Assembly (NCBI GenBank): GCA_030704615.1
Contig: CM060734.1
Span: 2,790,001 to 2,854,000, forward strand
Direction: 5' to 3'
DNA: 64,000 bases
Source: Takakia lepidozioides
Taxonomy: Eukaryota; Streptophyta; Takakiopsida; Takakiales; Takakiaceae
Shown here: positions 33,968 through 45,059 of the stretch, piece after piece
Position numbering within the stretch: position 1 is the stretch's first letter
How the letters are laid out: every line of letters starts with the position of its first letter
Translations under genes and position numbers: made by a program
Notes under the pieces: model-generated
Told to the model about the DNA's origin: nothing
The model's input: only the letters and a program-made list of their open reading frames with translations
The model's database searches: none

Positions 33968-35530
33968 CTAATCCCTCCCTTCGGCACGTAGAGACGCTTT
34001 GGCTTTACCGGAGCAGTCCATTTTGCAAGTGGAACTGCGATTTACACCCCCATCCTCAAGTCCTGCAATCCGGACTTCGCGCCAGCTCCATCCTTCCCGG
34101 CAAGCCTTCCGGATCTTCCTTTGGAGCGCCGTCTCGCCCTTGTACACCAACAAGAGCTGCTGCTTTCTACTTAAAGCATCGGCCACCACGTTGTCTCGTC
34201 CCGGTTTGTACTGGATATCCACGTCGAACACCGCCAAAGTATCTTGCCACCTAAGTTTTTTGGGGACAACTTGGGCTGCGTGGCAAAATACTTCACCGTG
34301 ACATTGTCCGTGAACACCTTCACTGGTTGGAACCAACATAGTGGCGCCAAAGCTCAAGACATGCACCACCGCTTCATCTCTTTTTCCGTGCGTCGGCCAC
34401 CGTCGCTCCACTTCATTCAGTTTCTTACTTTCGTAAGCAACTGGACGTTCATCTTGCATAAGTACAAACCCCAATCGCGAAGTCCGACGCATCTGTATGA
34501 ATCTCAAATGGACGATCGAACTCCGGGATTTTTCAAGACTGGAGCTTCCGCCATCCGCTGCTGATTTCTTCATTCAGCAAAAGTTTGGCCACAAAATGTG
34601 TTCCATACCCAGACTTTGGATTTACACACGACAGAAGGTCCGACAGTGGCCCCCCCGCGATCTTGGCAAAATTTCTCCATACTTCCAGTAATAGGAGGCG
34701 AGTCCTAGGAAGGATCGCACCCCCGGGACCGAAGTCGGAGGCTCCAGTCCAAGATCGCCCTCATCTTTCTGTCATCCATTTTGATCCCATCCTGTGTAAT
34801 CACATGCCCCAAGAACTCCACTCTCGTGACCCCGAAATTCGCATTTTGAAGCTTTGGCGTACAGCTTTCCTTCCCGCAACTTTTGGAACAACCCTTTTTG
34901 AGGTGCTCCAGGTGTTCCTCCTCCTTTGTTTTTGAGTACACCAAGATGTCGTCGATGTACACGATCACAAAGTCATCCAACCACTCCTGAAAAAGGCTGT
35001 TCATCAGCGTGCTAAAGGTCGCCGGTGCATTAGTGAGCCAAAAGGCATCACCAAGAACTCATATGAACCATACTTGTCCTGCACGCGGTCTTCTCCTCAT
35101 CTCCTTCCGCCACCCGAATTTGATGATAGCCGGAGCGCAAGTCGATCCGGCTGAAATACTTCGCTCCTGCCAACCGGTCTCAAAGGTCGCCGATCCTTGG
35201 CAAAGGGTACCGGTTTTTAATAGTCACCTTATTCAAAGCCCTGTAATCGACACACATCCGCAGCGTCCTATCCTTCTTGTCGGCGAATAGCACCGGGCTC
35301 CGTAAGTGTGACTACTACTCGGCCGGATGTACCCTTTTGATATTAGATCCTTGAGCTGAGTCTTCAGCTCGACCAACTCCCTGTGGCTCAACCGGTAGGG
35401 TGCCTTGGCAGGCGGTTCCGATCCCGGTATCACCTCAATCTTGTGGTCAACCTCCTCTCGCGGTGGCAGCCGCTTGGTAAATCCTCCGGCATCACATCCT
35501 GGTATTTCTCCAAAATCCCCTTGATCCAAT
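33968..35530 (-). pseudogene. Reverse transcriptase and RNase H
   Basis: The RT part starts with PYRLSHRELVELKTQLKDLI (about 35,400), reaches the catalytic motif VIVYIDDILVYS (YIDD at about 34,948-34,959) and VEFLGHVITQDGI. RNase H follows with FVLMQDERPVAYESKKLN and DIQYKPGRDNVVADALSRK (about 34,170). Order and spacing fit Ty3/gypsy. At least four frame changes are present. Confidence 0.88.
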
Positions 35531-35559
35531 CTGGGCTCGGCTCCCCATTGCCCTCTCCA

Positions 35560-36030
35560 TTCACTTCTCTAATGTAAAGCAAAAATTGGGGCTCGTGTGC
35601 CTCCTCCACGGTCCACTCCTGTTCCTTTGCTGACAGAAGGTTTATTTTGCCTCTCCCACTGATTTGGGCGTTTCCTCGACACTCGTAAAACCTCGCCACC
35701 ATTCCCACATGGCAGCGTGACTACTCTCTTTCTGCGGCCATCTATGACCGCTCCGGATTTGCTCAAAAAGGTCATCCCCAAAATGAGATCCACTCATCGA
35801 TCTCGCAGATGGTGAAGTTCTCACGTCCCTCCCAACTCCCCAGTTGAAGAGGAACATCAACGCCAACCTTGTCGCCAACTGAGGTTCTCCTTGGCAGAGC
35901 GCACCTCAATAGAGGCCCCCACGTCACTTGTCGGGAGTCCCAACTTTCGCGCCGCCGCCGCCGTCATGAAGGAGTGCGACGCTCCTGTGTCCACCAACAA
36001 CGACACGTTAGTTCGGATATTATCCCATCC
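35560..36030 (-). pseudogene. Aspartic protease
   Basis: The active-site motif LLVDTGASHSFMTA lies at about 36,000-35,960. MDLILGMTFLSKSGAVIDG (about 35,793-35,735) matches the second conserved region with the ILGMTFL stretch. It cuts the polyprotein in active relatives. Confidence 0.8.
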
Positions 36031-36079
36031 ACGAACAATAACTGACTCCCTTTACGCAGGGCGCCAGTTTCCTGATACA

Positions 36080-37252
36080 ACTCACAAGAATAGTTGCCTA
36101 CCTTGCAAGTCCTGACGACCACCGCTTCCACCAAGCGACTGATGGTATCTTCCGACAGCTCCGGGTTGCTCGAGTCATGTTCAATTGTCGAGTTTTGTGC
36201 ACTTCTTGGCCATGTGCCCGGGCTCCCCGCAATTGAAACACACTCCATCAAAGGTCGCTTTCTGTCCGCCATAAGTTGCTCCACCCGCTTTTGCTTTCGA
36301 AGCACCGGTGCCCCGCCTGACGTGTGAAGGCCCTCCTTCGATTTCCACGTGCCATTGTCGCCGCGTGGCCTATCCCACTTTCTTTTCCGGTCGGAAGGAG
36401 TCACCTTCCCGCCGGGTCTTCTTGTGGTTCAGCTCCATACGGCCTTGTCTCTCACCCCTAGGGACATCCGAAACATTCAGCCCTCTCAATTGCCTCGTTC
36501 AAAGTCTTGGGTGGCTTCTCCTCCAACTTCCGCCTGGCCCATGGGGCCAGTCCCGCCACAAAGTTGAAGACATTTTCTGGTTCTGCCATGTCCGCGACTC
36601 GAGCAACAGCACATTGAAAGCTTGGACATACCCCCGAATGTCATCTGTTTGCTTCAAATTCCCTCATCTTGTCCCGGGCAAGCCAGGATGCGTTGAGGGG
36701 CACAAACTGTCTCTTCATCATTCCTTGAACCCACTCCAGTTCAAGGTTTCCGGATTGGGCCTCGGTCGTGAAGGCGTTTCTGCCACCATTGTTGAGCATA
36801 GCCCTCAAATAGGTGGGAGCCACTTCCACCCGATCTCGTCATTCAACTTGGCCGCCCGGAAGTACTGCTCTAGCTCCAAGAGCCAGGTGTTGAGTGCCTT
36901 CCGATTTCGGACGCCCTCAAAGGTTCGGGTTCCTTAGGCTTCACTTTAAACTTTGCCTTAGTGGAAGTGCATTAGCCGCCTTCAACACGTCTTTCAACGT
37001 CCTGCCAAACTGCGCCAACAACCCTTCCCAAAGGCTGCCGGCATGGGAGGCATCTGTTGGTCGGTCGGAGCTCTCACGGATTCCTCGGGCTCCGACTCCT
37101 CGGATTCCTACCGCTCTTGAGCGGGCCTCGCTTTCAGAAACCTGCGTCGCTTCCTCAAACGGCCGCTTCGGTGACACGTCGCCCCCATCGGGCTCACCAG
37201 GATCATTATCTTTTGGGCCGTTCCGCTTTCGCTTTGGCTTGCCCGACCCCAT
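36080..37252 (-). pseudogene. Gag with CCHC zinc knuckle
   Basis: The start codon is at 37,252 (MGSGKPKRKR), close behind the primer-binding site. WEGLLAQFGRTLKDVLKAAN lies further on. A knuckle CFNCGEPGHMAKKC is at about 36,241-36,200. The middle is frameshifted. The same gag start is preserved in the remnant at 8,765-9,109. Confidence 0.8.
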
Positions 37253-40149
37253 GATGAGGCCAATCCCAAGGAACGATCGCGTATTGAACTCTAAGCTCTG
37301 ATACCAAGTGTCGCGCACCTCATTCGGTAAGCTCCCCTTCAAGTCATAGTTACTCGCTTTGATGCGCGCGCCTGACTCCCAACCTGGCCGCCCGGGCCAA
37401 CTTGGAGCTTCTGCTGCTTACCCGGACATAACTGTCCCCTTCGGTTCCCACTAAACCCTCCACCTATTTGGGACTAGGAGAATTCCCTTTGTTACATGGC
37501 AGTCCGGAACAGCTCCCCACTCTTTGGTCGCTTTCCGGCTCGCTCGCTTACTCACTAGTTTTTGGTCACCAACGGGCTTGCACCGTTCTCGGGGTCACTA
37601 CTCCCCTTATATATACTATACTTCTGTAGCTGTCCGCGGGGGTTTCACAACCAGCCATGCCATTTTATGGCGAACCACCACGAAAACCCTCGACTCCCGG
37701 TGGTGAGTCGCGGTGAGTCTTGGCCCACTCACCACGGCCCCTATGGATCGTGATGAGTTCCAAGACTCCCCACGACTCCCACCACGAGGTCTCCGCCCCC
37801 ATGGTGAGTCCTATGCCACCCCACTTAAGTCCCGCTAGCTACCACCACCCCTTGTGGAGCCACCCCCCCCGCAACCGGTGTGCGGGGCTCACCTAATGAG
37901 CGCCTCCGCCTCCTTGAGTGCCTTGGGCACTCAAGGGTGCTTCAGCCCCCCATACCTATCGCTGCCGCTGCCCCCACCACAGGGGCAGCCCCTCATGTGT
38001 CCCGACCCCCTGCCCTCAAGGCAAAGGGCCGCGACACAGAAAGAGATGACGGCTACAAGAAGGACTATAATGAGTGCTTTTGTGAAGCGGTTGAGAATTG
38101 CCTACCCATCATAGGGATCGCAGTTTCTCCTGGAGATAAAAAAAACCATTATAACAAGCCAGGCAAGCCAGAGATGGCCCAGGAGAAGTTGCACAGGTTG
38201 TCTACTACCGCCGTTGTGTCTTCAGAACAGAGGTGAAGTGGCTACAGATATGGAACTCCGATCCCAAAGTTAGGGATACCCACATGTTCCCCAGGCCGGA
38301 GAAAGAGAAGAAGACCCAGCGTGTCATTCCTGTCAGTGACAATGTGCTGGACACATGGCTTCACAAGGCCACTTACTGGAGCCAGGTGTGATGTCCTTTC
38401 CTGTGTCACTTTCTTTTCTCTTTTCTTGTCCTTCTCTTTCCATTGCCTCTTACATTCGCTGTGATTGTTTTTGGGTTCATTCTTGCATTTGAATTATTTT
38501 GCAGTTGGAAGAAAGGGCCCGGTCGGTTCTGCATACTCAGCTGGCTTACTATGGCATCACTATGACAGCACCGAAGGTCTCCTTCAAAGCATACATGAGG
38601 AAATGGAGAGCCACAGTGTGGCATTCTTGTTTCTTTAGAGAGTTCAGCAAGGAGGGTGACATCAGTCGAACAAATGACCTTGACCAGCAAGAAAAAGGAG
38701 AGGAAGCCTGGAAACGATGCCTTTACAGGTGCACACCCTGGGCCTTCAGGCTACTTAGTGTGCTGTGGTTGCAATGTATTGTGCCGCATACTGTTTAAGG
38801 GGGTCTTCCTGGTGTGATGGAAAAGCTGAGAGACAATAATTGCATTGCATAATGAGGCTGTCTCAGTTCTTGCAGGTACATAAAGTTTGTTCTCATGGAA
38901 GAGAATTGCTTAGACAAACATCTTGATTTCGTGGACCTTTGGCTTGTCCCTGCTGGCAACCAGACCATGTTTACTACTGGGATCTTGCATGACTGGGGCC
39001 CAGACCATCTTTCTTCTTGTGGTTGGTATTTGGATTGCCCTCCTTCTGAGACCCCAGCTCCGGAGGTGGCTTTGAGGAGAGAGAATGAGCGTATTGCAGC
39101 CACTGCCGCAGCAGCCGACCTCGACATTCATGAACAAAATTTGAGGACTCTTGCAGAGAAGGAGCCTCCCGCTCAGGATACCCCGGGTAGAGGAAGAACG
39201 GCAAAGGGAAAAGATGTTGTTGGTGTTGTGGGGAAAGGAAGGGGTAGAGGGAAGGTGGCACAAAGGCAGGGAAGTGTTGCAATCCGCGTGCTTTCACTTA
39301 CCCTCCAGGGCTATCACACCTATTTGGACTTCTTTCCAGTCCTCCTCGGTCTTGCGTGCTACCTGTCTATGCGGAGGCTTTCGCAGCAAGCATGTCCGTT
39401 CATGGCACTCGGAGTCCACCCATCGACGACCGTGGTAGAAGACGTGGTGTTGGGGCCGGAATCTTTGTGGATGACATAGCACAGGAGGTCGAGACTGATT
39501 TTGATGACTGTGACACTTGATATGAAGTTTTCTTTTGGTTTTATTCGGGGCCAAATTTGAAATGGGATGGTTGTGTGTCCTTGTTGTCATGTTTGCAATG
39601 TGTGCGTGGAATGCACATTCATGGGAACAAACTATTGTTGGAGATGGGGGTTGCATGGACTGCTCGGATTGTTCCTTCAATCTATTTAGTGTTTTGTGGA
39701 CCTCACAGACTTGAGTGCATTGCAAAAACAAACAAACGACTTTGGTTCGTGTAGAGCATTCTCGCATCATTTGCTCGTTGGTCTCCAAACCATTCCTGCT
39801 AGAAGAATGGTTGGTGAATCCATCATGGTGAAGTCCACCTCATCAAAGAGCGTTCAGGCATTCTCAAATCTAATGAGCATCCATGATGCTCCCGCACATA
39901 CCTGGCATGTTCGCAAGGGTGGTGAGTAAGAAAAGATTTCGCAGGGATCCGCTTTAGATGATGTCAGTGTGCACCTCCTCACGACGTACCTACATAAACT
40001 TATGAGGGCTTGGTATGTTGATAACGTCTGGATGGATGCAATGGATACAATGGATGTAACATATCCACTCTGCATTCCCGAGAAATGGCTGATCAACCCG
40101 CGGAAATAGGTGACACCCGCGGAAATAGGCCCTATATGCATGCTGACGT

Positions 40150-40212
40150 GGCGTGAGCCTGTGCTGGGCTCACGGTTTCCTGGGCTCACAGGCTCACGGA
40201 ATAGCACCCCCC
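40150..40212. promoter_or_regulatory. Right subterminal GCTCAC cluster of outer element
   Basis: GTGAGC or its complement GCTCAC occurs near 40,153, 40,168, 40,183 and 40,191, mirroring the left end at 10,621-10,735. A transposase-binding role is inferred. Confidence 0.55.
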
Positions 40213-40223
40213 GCAGGAGCACC
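40213..40223 (+). repeat. Right 11-bp TSD of outer element
   Basis: GCAGGAGCACC, identical to 10,610-10,620. Confidence 0.85.
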
Positions 40224-40239
40224 ATCCACACTGTCAATG

Positions 40240-40970
40240 GAGTGGATGGAGGGGAGCGGGGACGTGGGAGGGCAGCGGGGGCGGAGGGGACCGATGACGT
40301 GAGGGGAGCGGGGACGAGGGGGAGCGCGGGAGGGGAGGAGGGGAGGAGGGGAGCGGGCACGGAGGGGAGTGACGGAGGAGGGGAAGCGTGGGCGGAGGGG
40401 AGCGACGGACGAGGGGGACCATGGGAGGGCAGGGGGGAGGGGGAGCGGGGAGGGGGGGGGGGGGGGGGAGTGATGGAGGAGGGGGAGTGCGGGAGGGCAG
40501 CGGGGGAGGAGGGGAGCGATGTTAGGGGGGGAGTGACGGAGGAGGGGGAGCGCGGGAGCGGAGGGAGCGACGGACAAGGGGGAGCGTGGGAGGGCAGCGG
40601 GGAGCGAAGGGGAAGGGGAGTGACAGATGAGGGGGAGCGCGGGAGGGCAGCGGGAGCGGTGACGGGAGGGGAGCGGAGGGAGTGGCGGACAAGGACGGAG
40701 AGCGCGGGAGGCCAGCAGGGGTGGAGGGAAGCGACAGACGACGAGGGGGAGTGCGGGAGGGGTGGGGAGCAACGGATGACAAACCCTTGCTGCGGGAGGC
40801 CAGCCGGGGCGAAGGGGAACGACGGACAAGGGGGGCGGGGGAGGCCACCGAGGGCAGAGTGGAGAGGGGACGGGAGGGGAGCGGAGGACGAGGGGGACCG
40901 CGAGGGGGCAGGCGGGAGCTTGGAGGTGGGCTCCATGGCAGCACAATGACATAGGAGCAAGGGCACTCCA
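40240..40970 (+). repeat. Purine-rich GGGGAGCG minisatellite-like tract
   Basis: Almost every 10-12 bp carries ggggagcg, gagggggagcg or gggagggcagcg. A run of 17 G is at 40,452-40,468. On the minus strand this gives long Pro/Ser/Arg frames (up to 472 codons) that are composition artefacts, not genes. The tract can form G-quadruplexes. Similar sequence returns at 41,740-42,225, 43,600-43,900 and 44,590-45,040. Confidence 0.85.
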
Positions 40971-41740
40971 GGAGGGGAGGAAGATAACCCCAACGAAGGG
41001 GAGCGGGTCGGAGGAATGGAATGGAGAAGGTGAGCAACGACGGCTCCGCGCACACAGGCGAGCAAGAAATACATGGAAGGGAGCAAAGAGGCTACAAAGG
41101 ACGACCACAGAAGGGGACCACAGGATGGGATAGTTGACGAGGGCAACGCCCGATTGCAGGAAGAGGGGAATGGGGAGCGGAGAGCAGGGCACAATGACAT
41201 GACATATAAGCATGGAGGAAGGAGTCCATGAACGGAAAAAGGAGCGGCGACGAGGGGACCATTTTTGCACAATGTCTCATCATGAAATGAAAAGCACGAC
41301 GACTCTTTTGAATGTTGCAGTAGGCTCGACCTCCTTTAGCAGAGATAGAGAGCCTACTGTGACATACGAAAGACTCGCAGAGCTTTTCAAACATGGTGGG
41401 ACATTATGTGAAAACGCCAAGAGGCCCTAAAATGGTTGCAAATCGCACAATAACAAAAGGCATCCAACAGGCCAGATATTGAATGAAGCGCAAACTTGAA
41501 ACCTTGACATAATAGTAGCATAATACCAGAACGCATGAAATGAATGTTGGCAAGCGCTGCTGCATGAAATGGGACAGGACACATTCCTCGCTGGAGAACA
41601 CCCATCTGTGAACACCCAAGATTGGAGCTATGGCGCAAGAAGGCCGCTGTTGCAAGGCAGTCGAGGAAAACAAACATCTATCAAAACTGAGAAAACCCTA
41701 CATATACATAGGGTGCGGTGAATGGTGACAATAGAGCCAC
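40970..41740. other. Stretch without a recognisable gene
   Basis: Mixed purine-rich and unique sequence. No motif or splice-consistent frame was recognised on either strand. Confidence 0.35.
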
Positions 41741-42225
41741 GTGTCTCTGCAGGGACTTGGGGACCGTAGGGGAGCCAAAAACAGGGACGGGGGAGCAACG
41801 GTGAGGGCAGCATATGAGAAGGGGACTTGGGAAAACGGCGATGGAGGGGAGGGCAAAGGAGGGAGCACGCTGGAAGGGCAACGAGGAGCAGAGGAACGAA
41901 AGAGGGGAGCGGCGAGGTCACGTGGAGCGCTGCAGGAGAGGAGCGGAAGCATGGGCGCTCGTGGGGGGCAGCGGCGAAGTTGGGGGCGGGGATGGAGGGA
42001 AGCACACAGGAGGGAGCACACAAGAAGGGTAGGGTAGTGGGAGCAGGGGAACAAAAGAGGGGAGCAGCGAGGTCACGGGCCGGAGCGCCGCAGGAGGGGA
42101 GCAGAAGCAGGGGTGGCTCGTGGGGGGGGAGCGGCGAAGTGAAGGGGGGGGGGGGGCGATGGAGGGGAGCACACAAGAGGGAGCACGCAGGAAGGGCAGG
42201 GTAGAGGGGAGCAGGGGAATGTGTC
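41740..42225 (+). repeat. Second GGGGAGC-rich tract
   Basis: It has the same composition as 40,240-40,970, with agaggggagcagcgaggtcac duplicated near 41,900 and 42,055. It includes a G run near 42,140. No gene is supported inside. Confidence 0.75.
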
Positions 42226-42614
42226 GGGAAGTGTCCACTTTCCCGTTTCTGTCATTTTCTATATGTGGGTGGTCATTCTCTGCCGCCCTGCATGCTCCGA
42301 TGAAGCTGCGCATGAGGGGTAGGATGATCTGATTCTCGTTGCCGCCTGAAAGTCCCAGATCTTAGATATGACTGTTGGGGGCACCCATGTTTTTCCATTC
42401 TTCTATGGAAACATCCAATCTGCACCACATCCAATTCATGACAATGGTGAGTAGCATGGGAGAGGGGGGAAGCAGGGCAACATGACATGAAGAATGGAGC
42501 AGGGGACCAGGAATGAAAAGAGGGCAATGATCATGCCTGCACACATATCAGGGGAGCTCCCGGGGTGATGCAACCTGCGTCTGAACATGGACCTACGTCT
42601 CAAGGCTTCAATTT

Positions 42615-44566
42615 CACTTCCCTCACTTTGGCTTCTTGGCTTTCCGGTGCTTCTCTTTAACAACCTTGACCGTCTCCGGATCACGATCAACATATGGGTG
42701 TCGCATCTCTGGATCAGCAGATGGGTCTTCAGTGGACGGTGCATTCGCCCTTGTACATGGAGGCCCCCGGTCCCCCGGCAAAGGTATGAATCCATATGGT
42801 CCCTCACCGAGAATAGGAAGTATTTTCCGCGGTGGTAGGGGTGTCCCCTCCTGAGGACGTGGGATGACTCTGGCCCCCGGAATGTAACGTGAACGTTCAG
42901 TGTCGTGGCATCTTCCAAAACAATAGCAAAGAGCAGTGTGGTGGTGCGGAGGGGTTTGGGGACATGCCGGGAGGGAACACGCGGATTTTCGGCAGGAGGT
43001 AAGGGGACTTGAGGTCCCCTTGTTGATGCCCTTGTTTATGGATGTTGGCTGCTACGGAGTGAAGGGTTGGAGGAGTATCCAAAAAGACAGGAGAGAATGC
43101 AGATGTAGGTCGGGAGTAGGGGAGCAAGGAGGGGACCACAGACTCCAGATCGTCGGGGCAAGCCTGCTTGTTTCTTCACAGTTGTGTTGTTTTGTCCACA
43201 TCTGTTGTGTCCATATCAAGAATGTCCCTGGTGCGTTTTCCTTTTTGCTGTACCCGACCCGGTGTAATACCCCTGCCCGGGGATGTTGGTGTGTTGAGCA
43301 ATGGCATGTTATGAGCAAAAGAGGCAGGGAGAGAAGGTTGAAGGGTGACAGTGCAAAGAGCAGCACAGCCAGGAGGGAAGGGCTCAGGACAAGGACTACG
43401 AGACACGGTAGGGAGGAGAGGTTGGAGGTTGAAGTGCTTCATGTACATGTGGACTTTCAGCATCTTGGACTTCACTCTTGTGGACAAACCATTTGGGGGC
43501 GGTTGGAAAGACCAAGCCCTTGCCTGCTCGGTGGACATGAGGCTGTCATCACCTTGCACACACAAGCAAAGAGGGTAAAAAAGGGACGCGGCCTTCACAA
43601 CCACCTTTCTGGGGAAAGGGGAAAGCCCAACAGTGAAGAGGGGAACAATGAGGGGAGCAGCCAAGACCGAACACAACAGACAGACAGGGGAGGAACAAGG
43701 AAAAGCTCCTTGAACATAGGCCAGCTGGGAGCTCGCACAGGGAAACCAGTCACCCAAATGACGGATGGCATAACGAGAATAGGGAGCAAGGACATGGCAG
43801 TAAGGGGAGCATTAAGGAGACGACAAATAGGCATGAAGAGGGGGGGAGGAGATTGATAGCACGTATGAGAGGCAACAAGAACCTAAGGACATAATGCAGG
43901 GGAGCGGACAACAGGCCAATAATGAGGGAAAAATAAAAGCAGGAGTCCAGCTGGGGAGCAAGAGAGATCACATTGAGGATATCTTTGATCCTGTGTTTCT
44001 GCGCACGTGCTCCAAGCTTGAATATGGCGCTGGAGGCAATGTGCTCCATGAAAGCTGCATACCATCCATGGTCTTCAAATGCTGGAAATTTGCATGGCAT
44101 TAGACCACAGTCAAGGAGATACAATGTCCCAGGGCACTGATCCCCGTCATGGGGCTCTTCATCTTCGGCTTCAATCTCCGCTACTATACTTTGTATCTCC
44201 TTCCGCAAAAATGTACCACCTACCTTTGTACCTCCGCTCCCCTCTGATGGCTCCCCTATTCTGTCATGAAGCTTGTTTTCTTGTGTAGGGCTTCTGCCCC
44301 CCGCACACTATCATTGCCGCGCTAACCTGTGCAAAATCTCGCGCTCCCCTCACAAATTTCTTCTTTGGGATATCATTGTTCATGGAACCATCATGTTTCC
44401 TCTCGAGGCGCTCAGATGCTGTTGCGATTGCGTTGCGACTTACCCTCTTCACGCTTGCAAATCTCTTATTTTGTTTGAATTTGTTTGCACGAATGGGTCG
44501 AGGGACAGGATTGGGACCACGCATCCTCAACACGACAGCTTTGTCCTCAGTAGATGTCTTGCTCAT
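42615..44566 (-). CDS. Possible spliced gene of unknown function
   Basis: Two exons are well supported by frame and splice sites: 44,566-44,327 (MSKTSTEDKAVVLRMRG, basic, ends ARDFAQ, then a gttagc donor) and 44,199-43,972 (EIQSIVAEIEAEDEEP, then CPGTLYLLDCGLMPCKFPAF and GWYAAFMEHIASS). They join in phase 0. Further pieces to the left are less sure: about 43,560-43,430 (STEQARAWSFQPPPNGLSTR) and 42,960-42,618, with FAIVLEDATTLNVHV in one frame and VKVVKEKHRKAKKPK plus a stop in another. The LEDATTLNVHV stretch slightly recalls an OB-fold strand of POT1-like telomere proteins, but that is weak. I do not recognise the protein. Its introns contain GGGGAGC repeats. Confidence 0.35.
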
Positions 44567-44589
44567 GGGCCATGGCTTGCAATCCGGCG

Positions 44590-45045
44590 CATACAGGGGA
44601 GCGGGGACGACTGCAGGGACCGGGAAGCAACGCGGGAGGGGAGCGGGGGTTGACGGAGTGGAGCGGGGAGCCTCGCGAGGGTACCGAAGGAGGGGAGCGG
44701 TGCGCGCAGGGAGCGGAAGAATTATACAGCGCAGGGCCAGCTTGGATTGAACTGGGGAGCGGGGGAGCCCTCACGAGGGGAGCAGGGAGAGGGGGAGGGG
44801 CGGAGGTGAGCAGGGGAGAGGGAGAATTATACGGTGCGGGAGCGCACGGGATCGAGCCGGGGAGCTGCTGGCAGGCGGATGCGAGGAACGACCACCGAGC
44901 TACGCGAGAGGTCGGGAATCGGAAGGCTGGCGCGAAGTATATAAGAGGGCCCGGAAGGCGGGGCGCGATCGGGGGCGGCGAGGGGAGCGGGCAGGTCGGG
45001 GCAGGCCGACGGGGGCGGGGATTTGACACGGGGGTCGCCGGCCGT
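44590..45045 (+). repeat. GGGGAGC-rich tract 3
   Basis: Repeated ggggagcgggg, gaattatac(a/g)g and gggagctg motifs. The block with gaattatac recurs at 44,727 and 44,824. It lies just upstream of the possible gene's start on its strand, so it could be promoter-proximal. Confidence 0.65.
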
Positions 45046-45059
45046 CCGGGGTTCCGGCT

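Larger units (their letters stand above)
31037..38036 (-). mobile_element. Ty3/gypsy chromovirus, 7.0 kb, TSD CAGAA
   Basis: LTRs at 31,037-31,768 (3' LTR, 732 bp) and 37,309-38,036 (5' LTR, 728 bp) are nearly identical. The TSD CAGAA is at 31,032-31,036 and 38,037-38,041. A TGGTATCAGAGC primer-binding site for initiator tRNA-Met lies two bases inside the 5' LTR (about 37,306-37,295), and a GGTAGGGGTGTG purine tract precedes the 3' LTR. The gene order on the minus strand is gag, protease, reverse transcriptase, RNase H, integrase, chromodomain, which is the Ty3/gypsy order with the chromovirus mark. Several frameshifts make it non-autonomous. It sits in an exon of the outer ParB-like gene. 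Confidence 0.95.
28863..39520 (+). pseudogene. ParB-like gene of outer element, no methyltransferase
   Basis: This is a homologue of the gene at 21,231-27,157, broken by the chromovirus and by local inversion. Pieces: 28,863-29,263 (basic then acidic N-terminus); about 30,060-30,330 on the minus strand (LKIPLCRLVSMPVVRPPLI); 30,362-30,535 (GKMFHVWDGNHRLLAWM); about 30,620-30,830 (TSLVHTLYRIQRIG, then TAG, then MPLTNFKTILSAE); 30,936-31,036 continuing at 38,042 (GVESHIQ joined to KEMTATRR after removing the chromovirus and one TSD), to about 38,240; 38,230-38,390 (KWLQIWNSD); 38,505-38,728; 38,876 onward (YIKFVLMEE). A Gly/Arg/Lys stretch and an acidic end with TGA at 39,518 follow. Nothing like the inner copy's methyltransferase motifs is present. 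Extra damage: a frameshift near 38,112. Confidence 0.65.
10621..40212. mobile_element. Outer MULE-like element, 29.6 kb with nested insertions
   Basis: The boundaries rest on a perfect 11-bp direct repeat GCAGGAGCACC at 10,610-10,620 and 40,213-40,223. Inside it both ends carry a short diverged inverted repeat: left AGCGTAGCTACGGCGTGAGC, right (complement) GGGGGGTGCTATTCCGTGAGC. Clusters of GTGAGC/GCTCAC lie within about 120 bp of each end. Without the inner element (13,949-27,376) and the chromovirus (31,037-38,036) the element would be about 9.1 kb. It holds two divergent genes, a MULE-type transposase (minus) and a ParB-like protein gene (plus). MULE superfamily elements typically make TSDs of about 8-11 bp, which agrees. 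Both genes are broken, so the copy is not autonomous now. Confidence 0.85.

Noticed and set aside
10621-40212. Helitron or Maverick/Polinton as an explanation for the large element.
   Set aside because: There is no Rep/helicase, no protein-primed polymerase, no capsid or packaging ATPase, and the 11-bp TSD with a MULE-type DDE core and SWIM finger does not fit either class.
39854-41272. Minus-strand open frame of 472 codons rich in Pro, Ser and Arg, and similar overlapping frames on both strands.
   Set aside because: It is the translation of the purine-rich GGGGAGC tract. All frames are open there because of composition, no domain is present, and it crosses the border of the outer transposon at 40,212.
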